Below are positions 44,665 through 58,363 of a DNA stretch of 64,000 nucleotides, piece by piece. A program made the position numbers and the translations under genes. The notes under the pieces were generated by a model. That model worked only from the letters and a program-made list of their open reading frames with translations, searched no databases and was not told the origin of the DNA. The DNA comes from Ceratothoa steindachneri. Its lineage: Eukaryota > Arthropoda > Malacostraca > Isopoda > Cymothoidae. The DNA lies in the NCBI GenBank assembly GCA_963969495.1, contig OZ018323.1, forward strand, positions 78,757,685 to 78,821,684, given 5' to 3'. The stretch's first letter is position 1; each line of letters starts with the position of its first letter.

Positions 44665-45832
44665 TACCTTCTAAACTCGACTACGGATGAGAATTGTATT
44701 CGTCCGCAGACGACCATGTATCGAGGGCGGTGGGTTCGATTCACCACACTAGTCTTCTCCTACCTGCGACTGCTCTCATGGCTAGGCCTTTCCTGTTTTT
44801 AGGTTATTAAATTCCTTCGGGAGCTTTACACAGCTCTCGCTTTTTTGGCCCAGGACGCCACTTTAACGCTTGTCGCCACCCCTGTGCTTCCGAAGCTTTA
44901 CACCGGGAGTACTGTGTTCATTTTTGTGTGTTTTTAACACTTTTCACAATGTAGTCATGCTTACTTCAGTTTGAAGTCCGTGGCTCTCTCCTAGACTCTG
45001 CGTCTATCTCTACCGCCGAGCTGGTTCTAATACACCGTAAGACACGGGCAATTACGCGCCGTGCCTGTTTAGGAGATCGAATTGTGCCCTCGGTGCATTT
45101 AAATGTCCGCATTCCCCTAATTCGCAGTGTTCGTGACTCCAGGGAGAATGTTGAGCTAGCACAAAATTATCCTGGCTTCTGTGCATGTAAGGATTGAGGG
45201 AAATCAGCTCGCTGGCGAGGGCACGCACTGGACGCACCGCACCTCCAGCTCTTATGAGTACATGGGAGAAAACAGAATATTCCTTCTGACTGCATGGCAG
45301 ATAAGATAGGAGTCTTCGACCGATATTTAAAGTTGCGTGCCATTCATTGCGCTGTGACTTTCCCCGTGACCTACACCCCATGCCCCGACAGTTTCACGTC
45401 GTATCTTGTCAATTTCGAATCTGACACAGCGCCATTTGATGGACGCTCCCCTGAACTTAATAACGACGACTGTTTAATCCTTCAGACTGTCCTACACATT
45501 CTCATCGAATGTCCCATTCTTGGAGAACTTACATCTGCTACCTCTTATGGTCGTAGGACAAGTGGGGTTCTTAGTTAGCACTTGTCCTCTGTATACGGAA
45601 TCAGTTCGTGCACCCACGATTGTCGATTTCTTTAGGCGATGAGTCTTCTATACTATTTAGCTGTCTGTGTGTTGGTTGCACTCGCACGCCGCCGAAGGAA
45701 CGTGCCTCCCTCCGCCATTTGACCTTACCTTTTTTTGATTATATTATAGTTCCAAATTAGGCAAATCTGTAATTTCGGCGACTAAGCTCGAGTTAGAGGT
45801 CGTCAGTAGCAGTTTTTTTTTTAATAGTTAAA
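44665..45832 (+). mobile_element. I-a LINE copy G, 5'-truncated and decayed
   Basis: It starts with the RT thumb (codons for LDYG, then HHT near 44680-44760). It continues with RNase H relics (TAELVLIH near 45015, FGDRIV-like), finger traces near 45470-45520 (CLILQTVLHILIECP) and hairpin 2 of the 3' UTR (45777-45804). It has no poly(A). Among the copies it is one of the most diverged. Confidence 0.7.
45777..45804 (+). promoter_or_regulatory. I-a 3' UTR hairpin 2 (copy G)
   Basis: GGCGAC pairs with GTCGTC (one G-U), and the inner stem is CTC/GAG instead of TGCC/GGCA. Both sides changed and pairing is kept. Confidence 0.65.
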
Positions 45833-47911
45833 AACCTCTTTTCCACACCCTTTTATGGCTGATTGCCACTCTGCCCAACATTCCGTTTGTGTTCCCACCC
45901 ATTTGTGTTAATTTTGTCCTGCACCGGTGAAATTTTGTGCTGAAAGAGTTTTCGCGACGTAATAAGCAGTTCCATCGAGCACCAATCCATCCGAGCCTTT
46001 CTGCGGCCAGGACGACTTTAAAAATGAAATTAAAACATGTGCAATCCCCTTATTCTCCCCATTTTGGATCAACGGTGTCGTAATACAGCATTCTGCTCCC
46101 TAAAAGCATTTTGGCTTATTATTATCCTTAGCACGGTTTATCATTTCCCCCCTTTTTTTCTACCCAGCCTTAATTCCCCCAACCTGCTACGGCCTCTAAA
46201 TTTCCCTCACCCCTCTAAATTGGAGTAAATTGAGCCCCCTACAATGCAGTCATTCGCCGGATCGAATTCCGATTCGGGTGATCTTGGGTCGGCTAGAGGT
46301 AGGTTTCGCCATCCGTCTCTTGGCCAGGACGGACCCCATCGACTGGAATAATGAAACTGACATAAAGATCAGGGCATCGAGCTTGTGGGGATGGGGGCTT
46401 ACGTGTTTGTTTGGTTGTTTTTTTGTACATATCCAGCGATGAGGTAGGAAGGAACCTTCGTCACCCCGGGGGTGAGGGGGGCCCGTTCTGAGTCAGGGTT
46501 ACGTGGGCACTTATACCCATCAGCAGGATTCTTGGAACGGAAAAGTGTGTCGTGAAGAGGGGAGGGGAAAGATAGTGGTGGTCAGAGACCCTTATGTGCG
46601 CTGACGTTTGTGTCCGCGCCCACTGGGATTGAACTCGACGCCTCGACGCTAGAAAACCAACACTGTATTCACTAGGCTAGCGATAGCTCTTGGAGCGGCT
46701 GTTATATAATATAGCCGCTACCCATTGGTTCGGATCCCGCTTTGAACCTGTATTTGCCCTCTGAGAAAAGGGCAATAACAACAATCGAGCCCAGTTTCCA
46801 AGTCTTTTTTGTCCGTCCAAGTTACATTCAGGGGTGAGAGAGTGGGGGGTGGGGGGCATTGGCTCTTTCATCCGTTCCTGAACCGGGGATAGGGTCGAAA
46901 ATTCACTTGGGGAGGGGGGGGGGTAAGGCAAACGTGCATTCAACCAGGTCGTTTTTACTCAGTGAAGAGGAGGGGGAGGGGGGATAAACAAGTGAGGAGA
47001 AGAATAATAGTGGAGGGTAACGATGGCAAAATGTGTGGGAGGGAACGTGAGTTGGTCTTAAATGTGAGGCCGGAGGTAGGCCTCCGTCAGGTGATAGATA
47101 CATAGGGAGATTCATTTTTTTTTTTTTTTAAGTTTCTTTTCTGTCACTTTTTGTGGAAATTTTATATAAATGCTGGGTAGAAGTTTTATTGTCATCAACA
47201 TCATCGTCATCATCATCACTTCACTAACTCTATAATTTAAGAAGGGGATTTTTTTTTAGTATTTGAATAATAATTTCATCATAGTTTGGTTATGATTTGT
47301 TTTTTATTTTCAAATTTATTTCTAATAATTCTTTTATAATGGCAAAAAAAAATGGTGAAATTCAGAAATAAATATAAGTATCGAAATTTCGTGAATTTTT
47401 AAAACCGAAAGAAAATGGTGAAGTTCAGAAAAATTATTTTTATATATCTTCTATAACCATTACTGCTTTTTTTTAGATTCTAAATTCTAATCTTAGTAGC
47501 GAAGCGCAAGCTCCCTCTGTAGGGGGAAGTGCAGTTCAAAAGGAATATGCAATGATCGATTACGGAGAAAGAAGTGTGAAGTACTGTTCAAACGGGAGTG
47601 TTCACTCATTAGGTGCGATAAGTAAAAGGCGTAGGACAAATAGCGGGGGGTGGGGGGGTATTGGAAATGCGGCACGAAAGAAAGCCGAAGACAATAAAAA
47701 GTTCTGCGCTGCTACACATGCTGGGGCTCGACGTGCGAGGGCATTTCCATTCTACAAGGACAATGTTATGTAAGGATGCTTACAAGTACCTACTTGAACC
47801 CCCTTTGTGGGTTAGTGTGCTAGGGGAGGCTGACTGCGGGTTTCACTGAACTAGGTTTATCCTGTGGTTTCGTTGTGCTCCGTTGACTTGACGTGTTTGT
47901 TTTCTTTGCAG
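45833..47911. other. Intron segment before the second DOT1L exon
   Basis: No gene seen apart from a tRNA-like sequence on the minus strand near 46620-46690 and G- and T-rich simple runs. It ends with a pyrimidine-rich acceptor (TTTGTTTTCTTTGCAG) at 47896-47911. Confidence 0.5.
46620..46690 (-). repeat. tRNA-derived SINE head (possible)
   Basis: On the minus strand TAGCCTAGTGA resembles a Pol III A box, and GAGTTCAATCC, about 45 bases later, resembles a B box. The arms do not fold into an intact cloverleaf that I can see, so this is more likely a SINE relic than a tRNA gene. The SINE body may extend to about 46450. Confidence 0.4.
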
Positions 47912-47975
47912 TTACGACAGCATGAAGCAGCTCTGCGATAGATACAATCGCACCATCGACTCCATTCTTCAACTG
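47912..47975 (+). CDS. DOT1L: DOT1L (grappa) internal exon, following the exon at 8685
   Basis: A 64-base exon between the acceptor TTTCTTTGCAG and the donor GTAAGA (47976). Its first base T completes a Ser codon begun by AG at 8758-8759. It then reads YDSMKQLCDRYNR followed by TIDSILQL and ends at a codon boundary. Human DOT1L at about residues 67-88 has SFESMQRLCDKYNR followed by AIDSIHQL, so nearly every position is identical or conservative. The exon encodes the end of the N-terminal helical region ahead of the methyltransferase core. The next expected segment (KGT, then LLRHILQQVYN) was not found downstream within the window, so the following intron is at least 16 kb or the exon is hidden by the gap. 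Confidence 0.9.
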
Positions 47976-48854
47976 GTAAGACACCTGCCCGCGCTCCTTG
48001 GTTTTCCTTGCTAATACTCCTACTCGCCTGAGCCTTTAAGTATGGTGGCGCTCCTAAAAGAGACCGGTTTGCTCTGTGATAGTATCATGGTTGGGCGGGA
48101 TTCGGATGAAAGCTAGCTAGAAATGAGAAGGGAAATGCTTAGGCATTGGGATTGAATCTAAAGGCTTCTTTCTATTTAGGCTCAAACTTATCTTGCTTTT
48201 GCGCCGCTTACTTTTTTGTTCTCTTAAAGAGGGACCCATCCAGCTGATATCTTGGACAGGGGTGGCAACACGGGCCTTGGGCTTGAATGTGAATCCTTTC
48301 GAGGTCGGGGATAACGGCCTAATAGCCCCCTTTTCCCTGTCGGTTGTGATCGTGTGTACCCCCCCCCCCCGTCCCTCTTACTCTCCATTTCCTACGTGAG
48401 TGAGTATGTGGGTGGGGTGGGGTGTCTTGTTCGAAGAAATGGAATGAACGATGCAGGGATTTGTGGAGCGTATCCCCATGGCTCTCCCCGAACCCCCCTT
48501 CGAGCTTGATTGATTAGGGCGCGGGGGGGGGGGGTGTTCAGTGCCTGCCTCTGCAATAGATGCAAACTGGCAGAAAGTAAAAGTGTGTGTGGAAGTGTGT
48601 TTGACTGTTGCAATGGATGTAAGCACCTCACCAGACCTTTCGGTCCATTACGAGCAGGTACTTGAGAGCGGGGAGGGAAGTGTGCGGTTGTGCCATCAGA
48701 GACCAGGCAGTTTGTATTTGGGGGAGGGGAAGTGCAAGATCAATACTGGGTCGGCTCTGACGCTCTTGCTCAGCTGGGTGGTTTGAGGGGGGAAAGATAG
48801 GGGTATCACATCATCTGGTTTGCCCTTGTTTTTCCTCCGTGAATGTCTGTCTGT

Positions 48855-48963
<109 letters not shown>

Positions 48964-51280
48964 ACACACGCGCACACTCGCCTCCCACCCGCGGCGAGAA
49001 TAGATTAGATGAAAGGATATGCCTTTTTTTTTTTACTGTTGCGTGTTTATATACAAATAGTTCTATTTATAGTGGGTGGGGGCGCTGTTATTCGTGCGCG
49101 CATGTCAGTTGCCTAGAAATAAAGCCAAAACGTTTATAGGGGGGGGGCATTAAAAGGGGTGCCATCCTGTGCCAATTGGAGGCTGGTGAGGGTGCTCTTG
49201 ACGATCGGGTTGAGCCACGGGTGAAGTTTGGCTGCCGTTTTACACATATGGTTTGTTTGGCGTATGTGCCTCGTCAAAGATGGCCGCTTGGGAAGGGGAG
49301 GGGGGGGGGCAGGCCCACCAGAAATAATACTGACTGCCTCCTCACGACGCAAACGTCATTTGCAATGGTAAAAACTGAAGTACTTCCCCTCACATAGTCC
49401 GTAGTCGAAAAAGGCCTGGAAATGAGGAGTCGGGACTTGAAAATTGGCTCTTGACTAAGCCACGTTTCGTTGTTGTCAGGGCTCTTTTGAAGCTGAGTGG
49501 AGGATGGGTCTCCTCACCAATGACCCGGACCTTAAAAGACGAACTTGGAAATGGTGTTGCTGGGTCATACAGACCATCTTCTACCAGTACACTTATGTAC
49601 TAATTTATGCTACACACCACTGTGGCTGCGACATGAATGTTTTCAAAGAGGGGAAATAAAGAAAAAGCCACAATTGTGGGCGTACTGAAGACCATTCTTG
49701 TATGCACCGGTTTCTGGACATTGTTGGCCCGTCCCACCCTAGAATTAAGCCGACAGGCCTAGCGAGGTTTGGTTATAACCGCTCTTGGTTATGTTTTCTA
49801 CCCTTTACCGTTAAGTACTTTATATGTTTGGCTTTCCCTTCACTCTGTGTTCAACATGTACGTCAGCAGTTTGACCTATTTCTGCAGACGTACACGCGTG
49901 TATCGAATAGCGTCCATCAATTCACGCGCTGACTGGTGGGGTTGGGGGGTAATAGTAAAGAAATTTGATGTCTCGCAGAACTGTTAGATGCATGGTTACA
50001 GTTAGATTGTCTTAGAGATTCCTCATTATTGAGCTCCGGAGTAGTAGTAACTCGGTGAACCAAAAAGACTTTTGTGTCTACGTGCGTGACTGAAAATCCC
50101 CCCTCCTCACGGGTGTATGGTATTTTGTAAGATTTGCTCTCCCTAGTCCTGATGGGGTTGGGTGGGGTGACAAAATGCAATCGCCATTGTACGCATTTGG
50201 TAGGTACACGTGCAGGCTAGTCCACCATTGCAGATTCCGCTAAGCAGTTTCCCACAGTTCACTTGTGCGCCACCTCTTCGTGAAAAGGAGGCAGGTATTC
50301 AACAAGGGCTGTGCATACAACCTCAGCTGTTTTTCTGAAACGGGGTGCATTGATAATCTTCGTGCATTCCCCCGCTCTCCCTACTTTTATTTTCTCTTAA
50401 CACTTGCCGCTCTTTCACCCGTTCGGTCAGTTTTGTCTCGCTTTGAAAAGATGGCTAATACACGATATTTTCTCCTCTTTCCTTTCACCTCGGTATTCTT
50501 ATTAAATTTTGGGCATTTGTGCCCTGACTGATTTAATTTTGTAGATTGTTCGAGGACTATTTAAGAATAGTCTGCCATTAAGGGACCAATGTGCTCGCGC
50601 TATTGTTGGGGATAAAGAAATTGGCGAAAATGCTCTCGGAACTAGCGAGGGTTTCGAGGCAGTTATCATCACTAGGCCACTCGTTCATCTTCCACCTCTC
50701 TTTGTTCTTCTCCCATTGAGCATCATGTCCTCGTATATTACGTCTATTTGAGTGATGGGGGAGCTGTAAGGAGGCGTGGTTGGGCGGAAGGGTGGGAGGA
50801 ATCCATCTGCTTCTTGGTTTAAGAGAGACACAACTGGTGGTGCACAAAAAAAACTGGCCCGGCTTTTGTATAGGGTCTTCTTCCTTGTTTGATATTTTAT
50901 CTGATTGCAGTCCACATAGTTCGAGTCCCCGGACGATGCCAGGAAAGACCCTTCTGGCCTCAGTTTTCTATGGCTGTCCTTTGTTTCATGTTCTTTCCTT
51001 TTAGTCGCCTTCCAAAAAACACCTATGTAAAAGTGTTTCCTTTTTCTAAGTCATTGGTGTCCCGATATTTTTGTTTTTTAAAGCAGCTTAAACGCCCCAA
51101 TAACCATTAATTCAGGTTTATTCTGTATAGAAATTAGGGATGAAAAAGATTGATACAACAAACCTCAGACCCAAATTTGTACTGAGTATAAGTACTCATA
51201 AGTACAACTCCTCCCCCTCACCCACCCCTATGGGTAAAGCGTGTCAGCATTACTTTTTCGTTTATTGTTTGTATTGTTCT

Positions 51281-51400
51281 ATTTTGGGTGTTTTTTAATG
51301 TACCCTAGTAATATGCTTTAAAAAAAAATCCGGCGACTTACCCTTGTGACAGTCGCCAAATGGGTGCCTTTAAAGGACAAGTGCACTCAACTCACTCTAG
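51281..51400 (+). mobile_element. I-a 3' UTR fragment H
   Basis: Only the tail is recognisable. A CCCTAG/ATGCT remnant of hairpin 1 is followed by a perfect 7-bp stem GGCGACT (51332-51338) / AGTCGCC (51351-51357) and AAATGG-type trailing sequence as in D and F. It is the only I-a piece found outside the 39-kb intron, and again on the + strand. Confidence 0.6.
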
Positions 51401-53805
51401 CACCTGTCCGATGATGGGACAAAGATGTCGTTCTCATTAAAAATAGCTTTTGTACTGCCGTTATTTTTTTTTCTCTGCGCCTTGTGATTCTCGATTCCTT
51501 TTAGCGGTCCAAGCGTTCTCAGGGGATTCGAAATTGGTGTAAGTCTGATCACTGTTCCTAGAGTGCCACCCGCGCCCAAATGAAAGGCAGTCCACAAAGC
51601 TACTTACTATGTGGCTTCTCTTCGTAGCAGTTCCGCATTTCTTGACTGTGTTAATCCGCCCCCCTCCTCCTTGCTGTTGCCTTGGCTAGATTTTTTTTTA
51701 CTATGAGAAGAAAAAATCTGCTCAAAATGTGATTATTGCAGTCTTGCGCGGGTTCTTCCACCGCTGGTTTCTTTGACCCCTGATATTTATTGTCGTTTTT
51801 AGTACCTTGCTCTGTGTCTCGCCGCCCTCTTTCTCTCTCTTTTTCGAGCTTGCTTTTGTTGATGCTGCACTCCCTAGTTTCCTCGTCGGTTCATAATTCA
51901 TTTTGGCCTCATTGTTTGTCTATAAATTTTAAGTGGATTTAATTTAACTAATCAATAACAGCAAAAATGATTTATCTCCCCTCCCAGAAATTGGCGAATT
52001 AGGAGAAAGTACTTGGACTGCTAGGGACAGGAAGGTTCCCAAATCGTAAACCTCCTTTTTTGACATTATGTGCGGGCCTCCGTGCCGTCGGGGAGGAAGG
52101 CGTATTATGAATGGCTATTCTCGTGGAAATTTGTTGTTTGGAGCTTTGGATGAATAATTCCCGCCCCACCAATTGGACGTGAGGTCTCACCTGAACAACC
52201 ATACTGCTGCCCACGTTGAGGATTGTGTGTCCTCCCAGTTCCAGTGCCGGCATTTTCACTTCCTCTAGCTTCACTTTTTTTTTTACAAACTTTCTAGCTG
52301 AGATGCCTGTGTCGTTGTGAGAGTTGATCTCCGTCCCACCACGAGCGCCCCGAGTAGTCTCCTATTCGAGTGTCACCCACACCCTAAAAATAAGATGCAT
52401 CCCTCACATCTTAAACTAAGCCTTGCTTCCCCTCCTAAGCAAATAAATACTAATGAACTCCGTTGTATATTACACAACCTCCTTATCACCAATTTACACC
52501 TAGGATAATTGCGTGTGCAGGTTTAGCGATGCCACATTGCCTCGGTGTGCAGACGTCGGTGAATCCTCCAATAAGTTGTTCTTCTCATTTTGGCAGCTTG
52601 GTTCTGTTTGGGGTGGAACATTGTAGTTTGGTTCCTGTTGTTTATCGACCTTCGCCTTTCCCCTACAAGGTTAAGCGTAGTCATGGTATAAAATTTACTA
52701 TTTTGTGTTACTTGCCTAGATTGTGTTTGGATGAAGGTGTTGTTTTGAAGGCCACGTGTCAAGAAATACACCCAAACTTACGTAGCCTGATTAATTAAGC
52801 ACTCAAAATACAAAGGCCTAAAATTCAATAGGCGACGAGACCCACCCTGTCACAGTATGCAGTCTCGCTAATCGGGTTAACTTTGTCTTATTTATTTAGC
52901 TGGGGCATAACGCTAGTTGGAGAATAGATATAGAGCAAACCGAATAAACAATATCACGATGTAATGGAGGTAGAACAACTTATGCTCAAGTGGGCAGTAG
53001 CTAGATACCCCCTTAAAAATATGTAGGTAGAACATCAACAGAGAGCAAAATTTCTCTCGATTATAATTAGTGAAAAAACGAGTTATTCTCAGGCCTTTAC
53101 TTTACCCATTCCTTGATATCCCCGCCACCCCATTTGATAATACAAATACTGAGAATGGAATTTTTTTCATTCTACCCATCGGTCTGTTTTAACGGGCCAA
53201 TCAATAATTATCTCTGAAGGAAGAGCACATCTCTTAGATTTGCAGAAAGAGCTATTATATCAATCCACCCCAGTTGTGCATTGGGGGAGAGTTCGTTCCT
53301 GGCTTGATCCTTTCAATTTGCCCACTTGGATAAAAAGTAATATTTTTTTAGATGTCGGATCTCTCGTGGAGATCGATATACAACCCATTGAATGGATGGT
53401 GCAATGCACGGAATTACCAAAATAATTGCGTGACAAGAAATAGTAAGCCGCGTATTAGCAGTATTCCTAAAAATTGCAAGAACGAATGTTGTCTAATGCT
53501 ATGCTAAGTAGCAACGAAACGTGGCGTCTTTACTGTGCGTACCTCTCGCGGCCCAATCTTGGCAGAAGGCTTCGTTCATTCCTGGGGTAAATACTGTGGG
53601 GACCGAATTGGCTTACGGCTGGCTGGCGGCTGAATGGCTTGCGCTGTTGTCAAGTCTCGCAGAAAATTCCTTGTCTGTATTGATGCTAATACTAAAGCTT
53701 AAAAATAGCTGTTTATATAACCTACTATTTTTTGTTTAGCTTTATATGCTCACAAATCCCTTACTATTGAGAAACTTTGTTAAGGCGACAAAGACATATA
53801 TACTC

Positions 53806-53818
53806 GTGTGTGTGTGTA

Positions 53819-53914
<96 letters not shown>
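53806..53914. repeat. (TG)n-(TA)n microsatellite
   Basis: A short TG run, a mixed TATG segment, then about 86 bases of TA. Open frames across it are artefacts. Confidence 0.97.
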
Positions 53915-53916
<2 letters not shown>

Positions 53917-56107
53917 CGTTTCTTGTGTGAGTGGATTGGAGGATAACTGGAAGCCAAGGATAATTATACATTCGAGCCTTCTGTTCCTCCGGAATGCTTC
54001 GCTAATAAACCTATCCTTGCTTTTAGACTTGTTATATTACTTTCTAAGGTGGATGGGCTTTCTGTGAAGATCTGGTGCGTCGTTAAGTGTATAAGGTGTA
54101 ACCAAACTTGTTTCTCTAATAACACTACACTGCCATTGTGTCAGAATGGAATGAATATCCAGACCTATTTTGCGTTTGTTCAGGTATCAGTGTGATACGT
54201 ACCTTCCTCGCAGTACACTTTTTTTGATTAGTTGCTCGATATTGCGTTGCGGCTCCTTTTTTTCTCTTTGGTCTATGGCCCAGTCCCCATCCCTCACCAC
54301 CACCAGTTGAACGAAGTTAAACCACATTGGGTGTGGTTAATCGTGGAATGGAATCCCGATTCGAGCTGTCTTCGAGGCGTTAGCCACACGCTGATTTGGA
54401 TCTACTGTTAATGGTCCATCGAGAACGGCCTTACACAAAATTCGATCGGTAGTCAACCCGTATTAAAAAAATAAATAAAAATGTTCCCACATTGCTGTTC
54501 AAAATGGGTATCTAACACCTTACCAGGTGTATAGAAATTCTACTAAACTATCCGGTATACCCTTGCGCGTGTGTATTTGGGCTAAATCATTTGTTCGTCT
54601 GATAATAAAACTAATAATCGATTCGTATGCTAAAGGGCCCCACTCGCTAAATCTTTCAAGCGCAAACACAGACTTCTTAAGTTGGTTCACCTACATGGAA
54701 CTGCATCCGATTGCTTAAAACATCCGAAGAATACACATTTTCAACCTCGGCCCCATCCAACCAGCAGACGCTACCAATATCATCAAAACCATGAAACATT
54801 TCACGCCACAGACCTAGACTTGATTTCAAACATACACTTAAAGCACCTTGATGTCAACGTGATCCTCACCGAATTTTCAACCACTCCTGGCTTCACAACT
54901 AAATCTTCCTAACCTGGATAAAAGCAAACATTGTCGGCATACTTAAACACAAACAACAATCACAAACCAAGCATCATCCTACCACCCTTTCTCCCTTCTA
55001 TCCCAAACACTTGAAAATCTGATTCTAAAACTCATCACACCTCATCTCGATCACAAAACCACCACCCTCGCAAACATGCTACAACGCATCCTAGAGGGCT
55101 TCAACCAAAATCCTCATGTAAAAGAAGAATCCTATTTGCCATCGATATTCAAAAAGCTTTCGACACAGTACCACGTTATATTCTCACCCAGAGCATCCAT
55201 CCTCATCATTCAGCTACACTTAAATAATAAAAGTGGCTCATCCACTTTCTCTCCGGTAGACAAGCCAGTCACTCAAAACCAGACCTTTTCAAAATACACA
55301 TCTCTACAATATTTCCTGCATGGGGCAATTTTCTCCCTTCACCCTCTTCAACATTTTCATGCACCTTCCCACACACAAAAACACGTCCCCTCCACTGCGT
55401 TTCAATTTTACGCCGACGACCTAGCCATCACCTCACAACACACCATCATAAACACAGACGCGCTAGAATAATGCAAACATACCTCCTGACATTCGAGCAG
55501 TGGTTAGACGAAAACAAAATAAGTCTCAACCCCCCATATACTCCGTAACGTAGTTCAGACACCTGACCATCAAACTTAGCAACATCCGTCTCCCATTCAA
55601 CACCCCTCCCCCTCACACATACAATACTTGGCCTCACTTTTGACACACAAACAACGACCTTCTCGCGACATGTGACCGAAATTTTCAACAAGGCACCTAC
55701 AAAAAACTCCCTGTGTGCACTCACTGACTCCAACTTCCGTGCTATATAAGCAATTCCCTCGTACCGTATTTAACTACGCTTCCCCACCATGGCCTCCAAC
55801 ACCTGCTCCCTTCATCGCAGATACACACACAACAAAGCTCTCTGCATAATCACTGAATGCACCAAATCCAGCCCAATAAGTCTCATGCACGCACAAACAA
55901 AATTACTCCCCCATTACCATACTCCTTAACATGCTCGGTGCTCAGTTCCACACAAGAATAGACAATCAGTCTCACCTATGTCACAGCCTTACAATAAACC
56001 CACCACCACCACAACTAAGGAACAAGAAATCCTCGCCTTCACTTCAGTCTCTCATTCTCTTCTCCCTACCCAATGCCCACCACAGCAGTGAGACAACATA
56101 CAATATA

Positions 56108-57018
56108 CGAGGGGCGGTCAATAAGTTTTGCGAATCCGTAGGACAAAACAGAGTAACAAGGAAAGAAAGTACTCTAGAAGACCTTACGGTCCATTCAATG
56201 AGGGGTGTTAGGGCAAGTTATGACAAGTCAGGACCTGCAGCCGCACGCTCCTGCCTCGTCTATTTAAGAAGCAGTAGCTGATCGCAGATCGTCAGTCACA
56301 AATATTTCAACAATGCAGAAGGTTGAGCACCGCACAGTGATCAAATTTTTGACCAAGGAAGGCAAGAATGCAAAAGAGATCCATAAAGGTATGGTTGAAG
56401 TGTACACCGACACCGCCCCTTCCTATGCAACCATTGCTCGCTGTAATAGGGAGTTCCGCCATGGTCGTGAGTCCCTTGGAGATGACGCCCGTCAGACGTG
56501 ACCAACGAGGTCAATGTGGCCCGTGTGGAGAGGATGGAGGACGGTTGAAGGTCGAAGAAATCGAACGAGAACTTGGAATATCACATGGAAGTGTTATCAA
56601 CATCATCCATGACCAAGGTCTCTGCCCGTTGGGTCCCTAGAAATCTCACGCCCCATGATCGACTTCAACGTCGTCAAAGTCCACAAAGCCAGAGTTGCAC
56701 AAGCTGCCCTGCGCGAGTGCGGATTCGAAGAGCTCAACCATCCCCCTACAGTCCAGATCTTGTCCCCAGCAACTACATTTTATTCCGCCAGCTCAAGGCT
56801 GCACTGCGTGGACGCCGGTTTGGGGACGATGAAGATGTCCAGCTCGCCGTCCAGGAGTGGATTGAAGAGCAGTCGGGAGATTTCTGGTCGTCGGGAATTC
56901 GAAGCCTCAGGGACAAGTGGCGCAAGTGCATTGAAGTCGAGGGTAGTTATATTGAAAAATAATAAAACACTTTTCCTCATATCTCGTTTCCTTATATCCG
57001 AATTGCAAAACTTATTGA
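56108..57018 (+). mobile_element. Mariner, internally deleted, in LINE C-terminus
   Basis: Same family as 36434-37352. The left terminal repeat CGAGGGGCGGTCAATAAG is preceded by TA (56106-56107). The right terminal repeat is cut short: homology stops at CTTATTGA (57018), about ten bases before the expected end. The transposase relic starts at 56313 (MQKVEHRTVIKFLTKEG). It shows the same early stop after DDARQT and the same internal junction (a run from PRNLTPHDRL directly into NVVKVHKARVAQA). It carries a private insertion in the leader near 56155-56205 and a private deletion near 56535. Confidence 0.88.
56313..56963 (+). pseudogene. Mariner transposase relic
   Basis: HTH start, stop after codon 62, second HTH traces (RELGISHGSVINIIHD) and the C-terminal third ending with RKCIEVEGSYIEK at 56960. 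The first catalytic Asp region is missing, and the last Asp box reads DLVPSNY, with Asn in the position of the third catalytic Asp. It is doubly inactive. Confidence 0.78.
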
Positions 57019-58363
57019 GATCGCATCACCCATCCTTACAATGTCATAAGTACCTACCAAAGGAAGGCAACAAACAACGCAACTTTCCCTAGGTTCAAAC
57101 ATCACACTGAAAATTCCGAGCACCTGTTGCAACACAATCTTGGCACTCTTTTGGCAAACGCACAACGTTTCATCAGTCAGAGACCTGTGGGTCCGATCCA
57201 CCGCGGTGGCGACTTATCTCCGGGATCTGGGTTGGCCTTGACACTAGCCCAGGGAGAAAAGAGTAAGTATACATAAATAAAAAATAAAAACCAACGTCTC
57301 CGCTTCAATACTCTCGAAGCGTCATCTGATCGTATCTCTCGAATCGGGAGTTTTGCTTTCTCTTGTAATGTCACTCTCTTGAAATTATATTATTATTGCT
57401 AGTTTTATGTTTAAATTGTCATTCTTCTTGGGTTACATATTTTTTAGATATCTCTAGTCCTTTTCACATTTATCACTAATTAATGTTTCGTAAAATGTAT
57501 CCTTTTATATTCTGTGTTGGTTTGTTGTTAATTCTGTATATCTTTTTCTAATGTTGATGTATCCATCTGATAGCATAAAATGTTCTGCATCTTCCCTTTC
57601 TCTTCCACATGGAGTATCACTATGATTAATAAATGGGATATTTAATCGGCTATTCGCTCCTGATGTATTCTTACGATTCACTAAACAAAAAGACTTAATG
57701 CTTCACCTTTTTATATTTTTATGTTTCTTTTTTATATAAAATCGTGTGTCAATGGCAGTTCATTCTACAAGATTATAATTCATGCTTAATTTCTTGCTTT
57801 TAGTTGTTGTTTTTTTTGTTGGATAACTACAGCCCAAACAAGAAAAAACAGCTACACTTTAAATGCGCACTGTGTTCGTATGGGGGGAGGGGGGGCGTAA
57901 CAGTGGGGCCAAAATAACTGGCGCCCGTTGGTAAGCACTGTAACGGTTTGGGTTGAATTTCTTGCTTAGCGGGACCGCCAACCGAGGCGTTACGATAACG
58001 GTGTGTTACACTCCTTCAGGCGTAACTGATCAACCCCATCCAGGTTCGAAGCGATCCTGATCCACCTTGACGGCCTTACAAAAGGGGGGCTGCAATAGAG
58101 AGATCTAATCTAAGTAGGTGTGAAGATTTTGTATTTAACTTAAGAGCGAAAACCGACGAGGGCGTAGATAGACTGAATATAAGGCACTAAGAGTAGAGTA
58201 GGCCGGGAGGGAAAAGGGACTGATAGAGTAAATATCTCGTTCACCATGATGGGTTCTATTATGATTTATAATATGGCGCTATTTCCATTCTGTTGGTGGC
58301 CAACCTGTGACTACCTCTGCTTCTCTCTGCATAGATCGATAGATGGATGTAAAAATCAACATA

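Larger units (their letters stand above)
54660..57290 (+). mobile_element. Decayed LINE (Jockey/CR1-like RT), split by a mariner
   Basis: About 54990-55440 carries RT relics: TLENLILKLITPHLDH (the fingers region), then DIQKAFDTVPR in another frame, then FYADDLAITSQH (55405-55440), an intact YADD box. Thumb traces follow (LTFEQWLDENKISL near 55485; ILGLTFDTQT near 55627). The mariner at 56108-57018 interrupts the C-terminus. After it the frame resumes and ends with DLWVRSTAVATYLRDLGWP and a stop near 57239. A TAAAAATAAAAA-type tail ends near 57290. No endonuclease was recognised upstream, so it is probably 5'-truncated. Clade assignment is uncertain. Confidence 0.65.
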
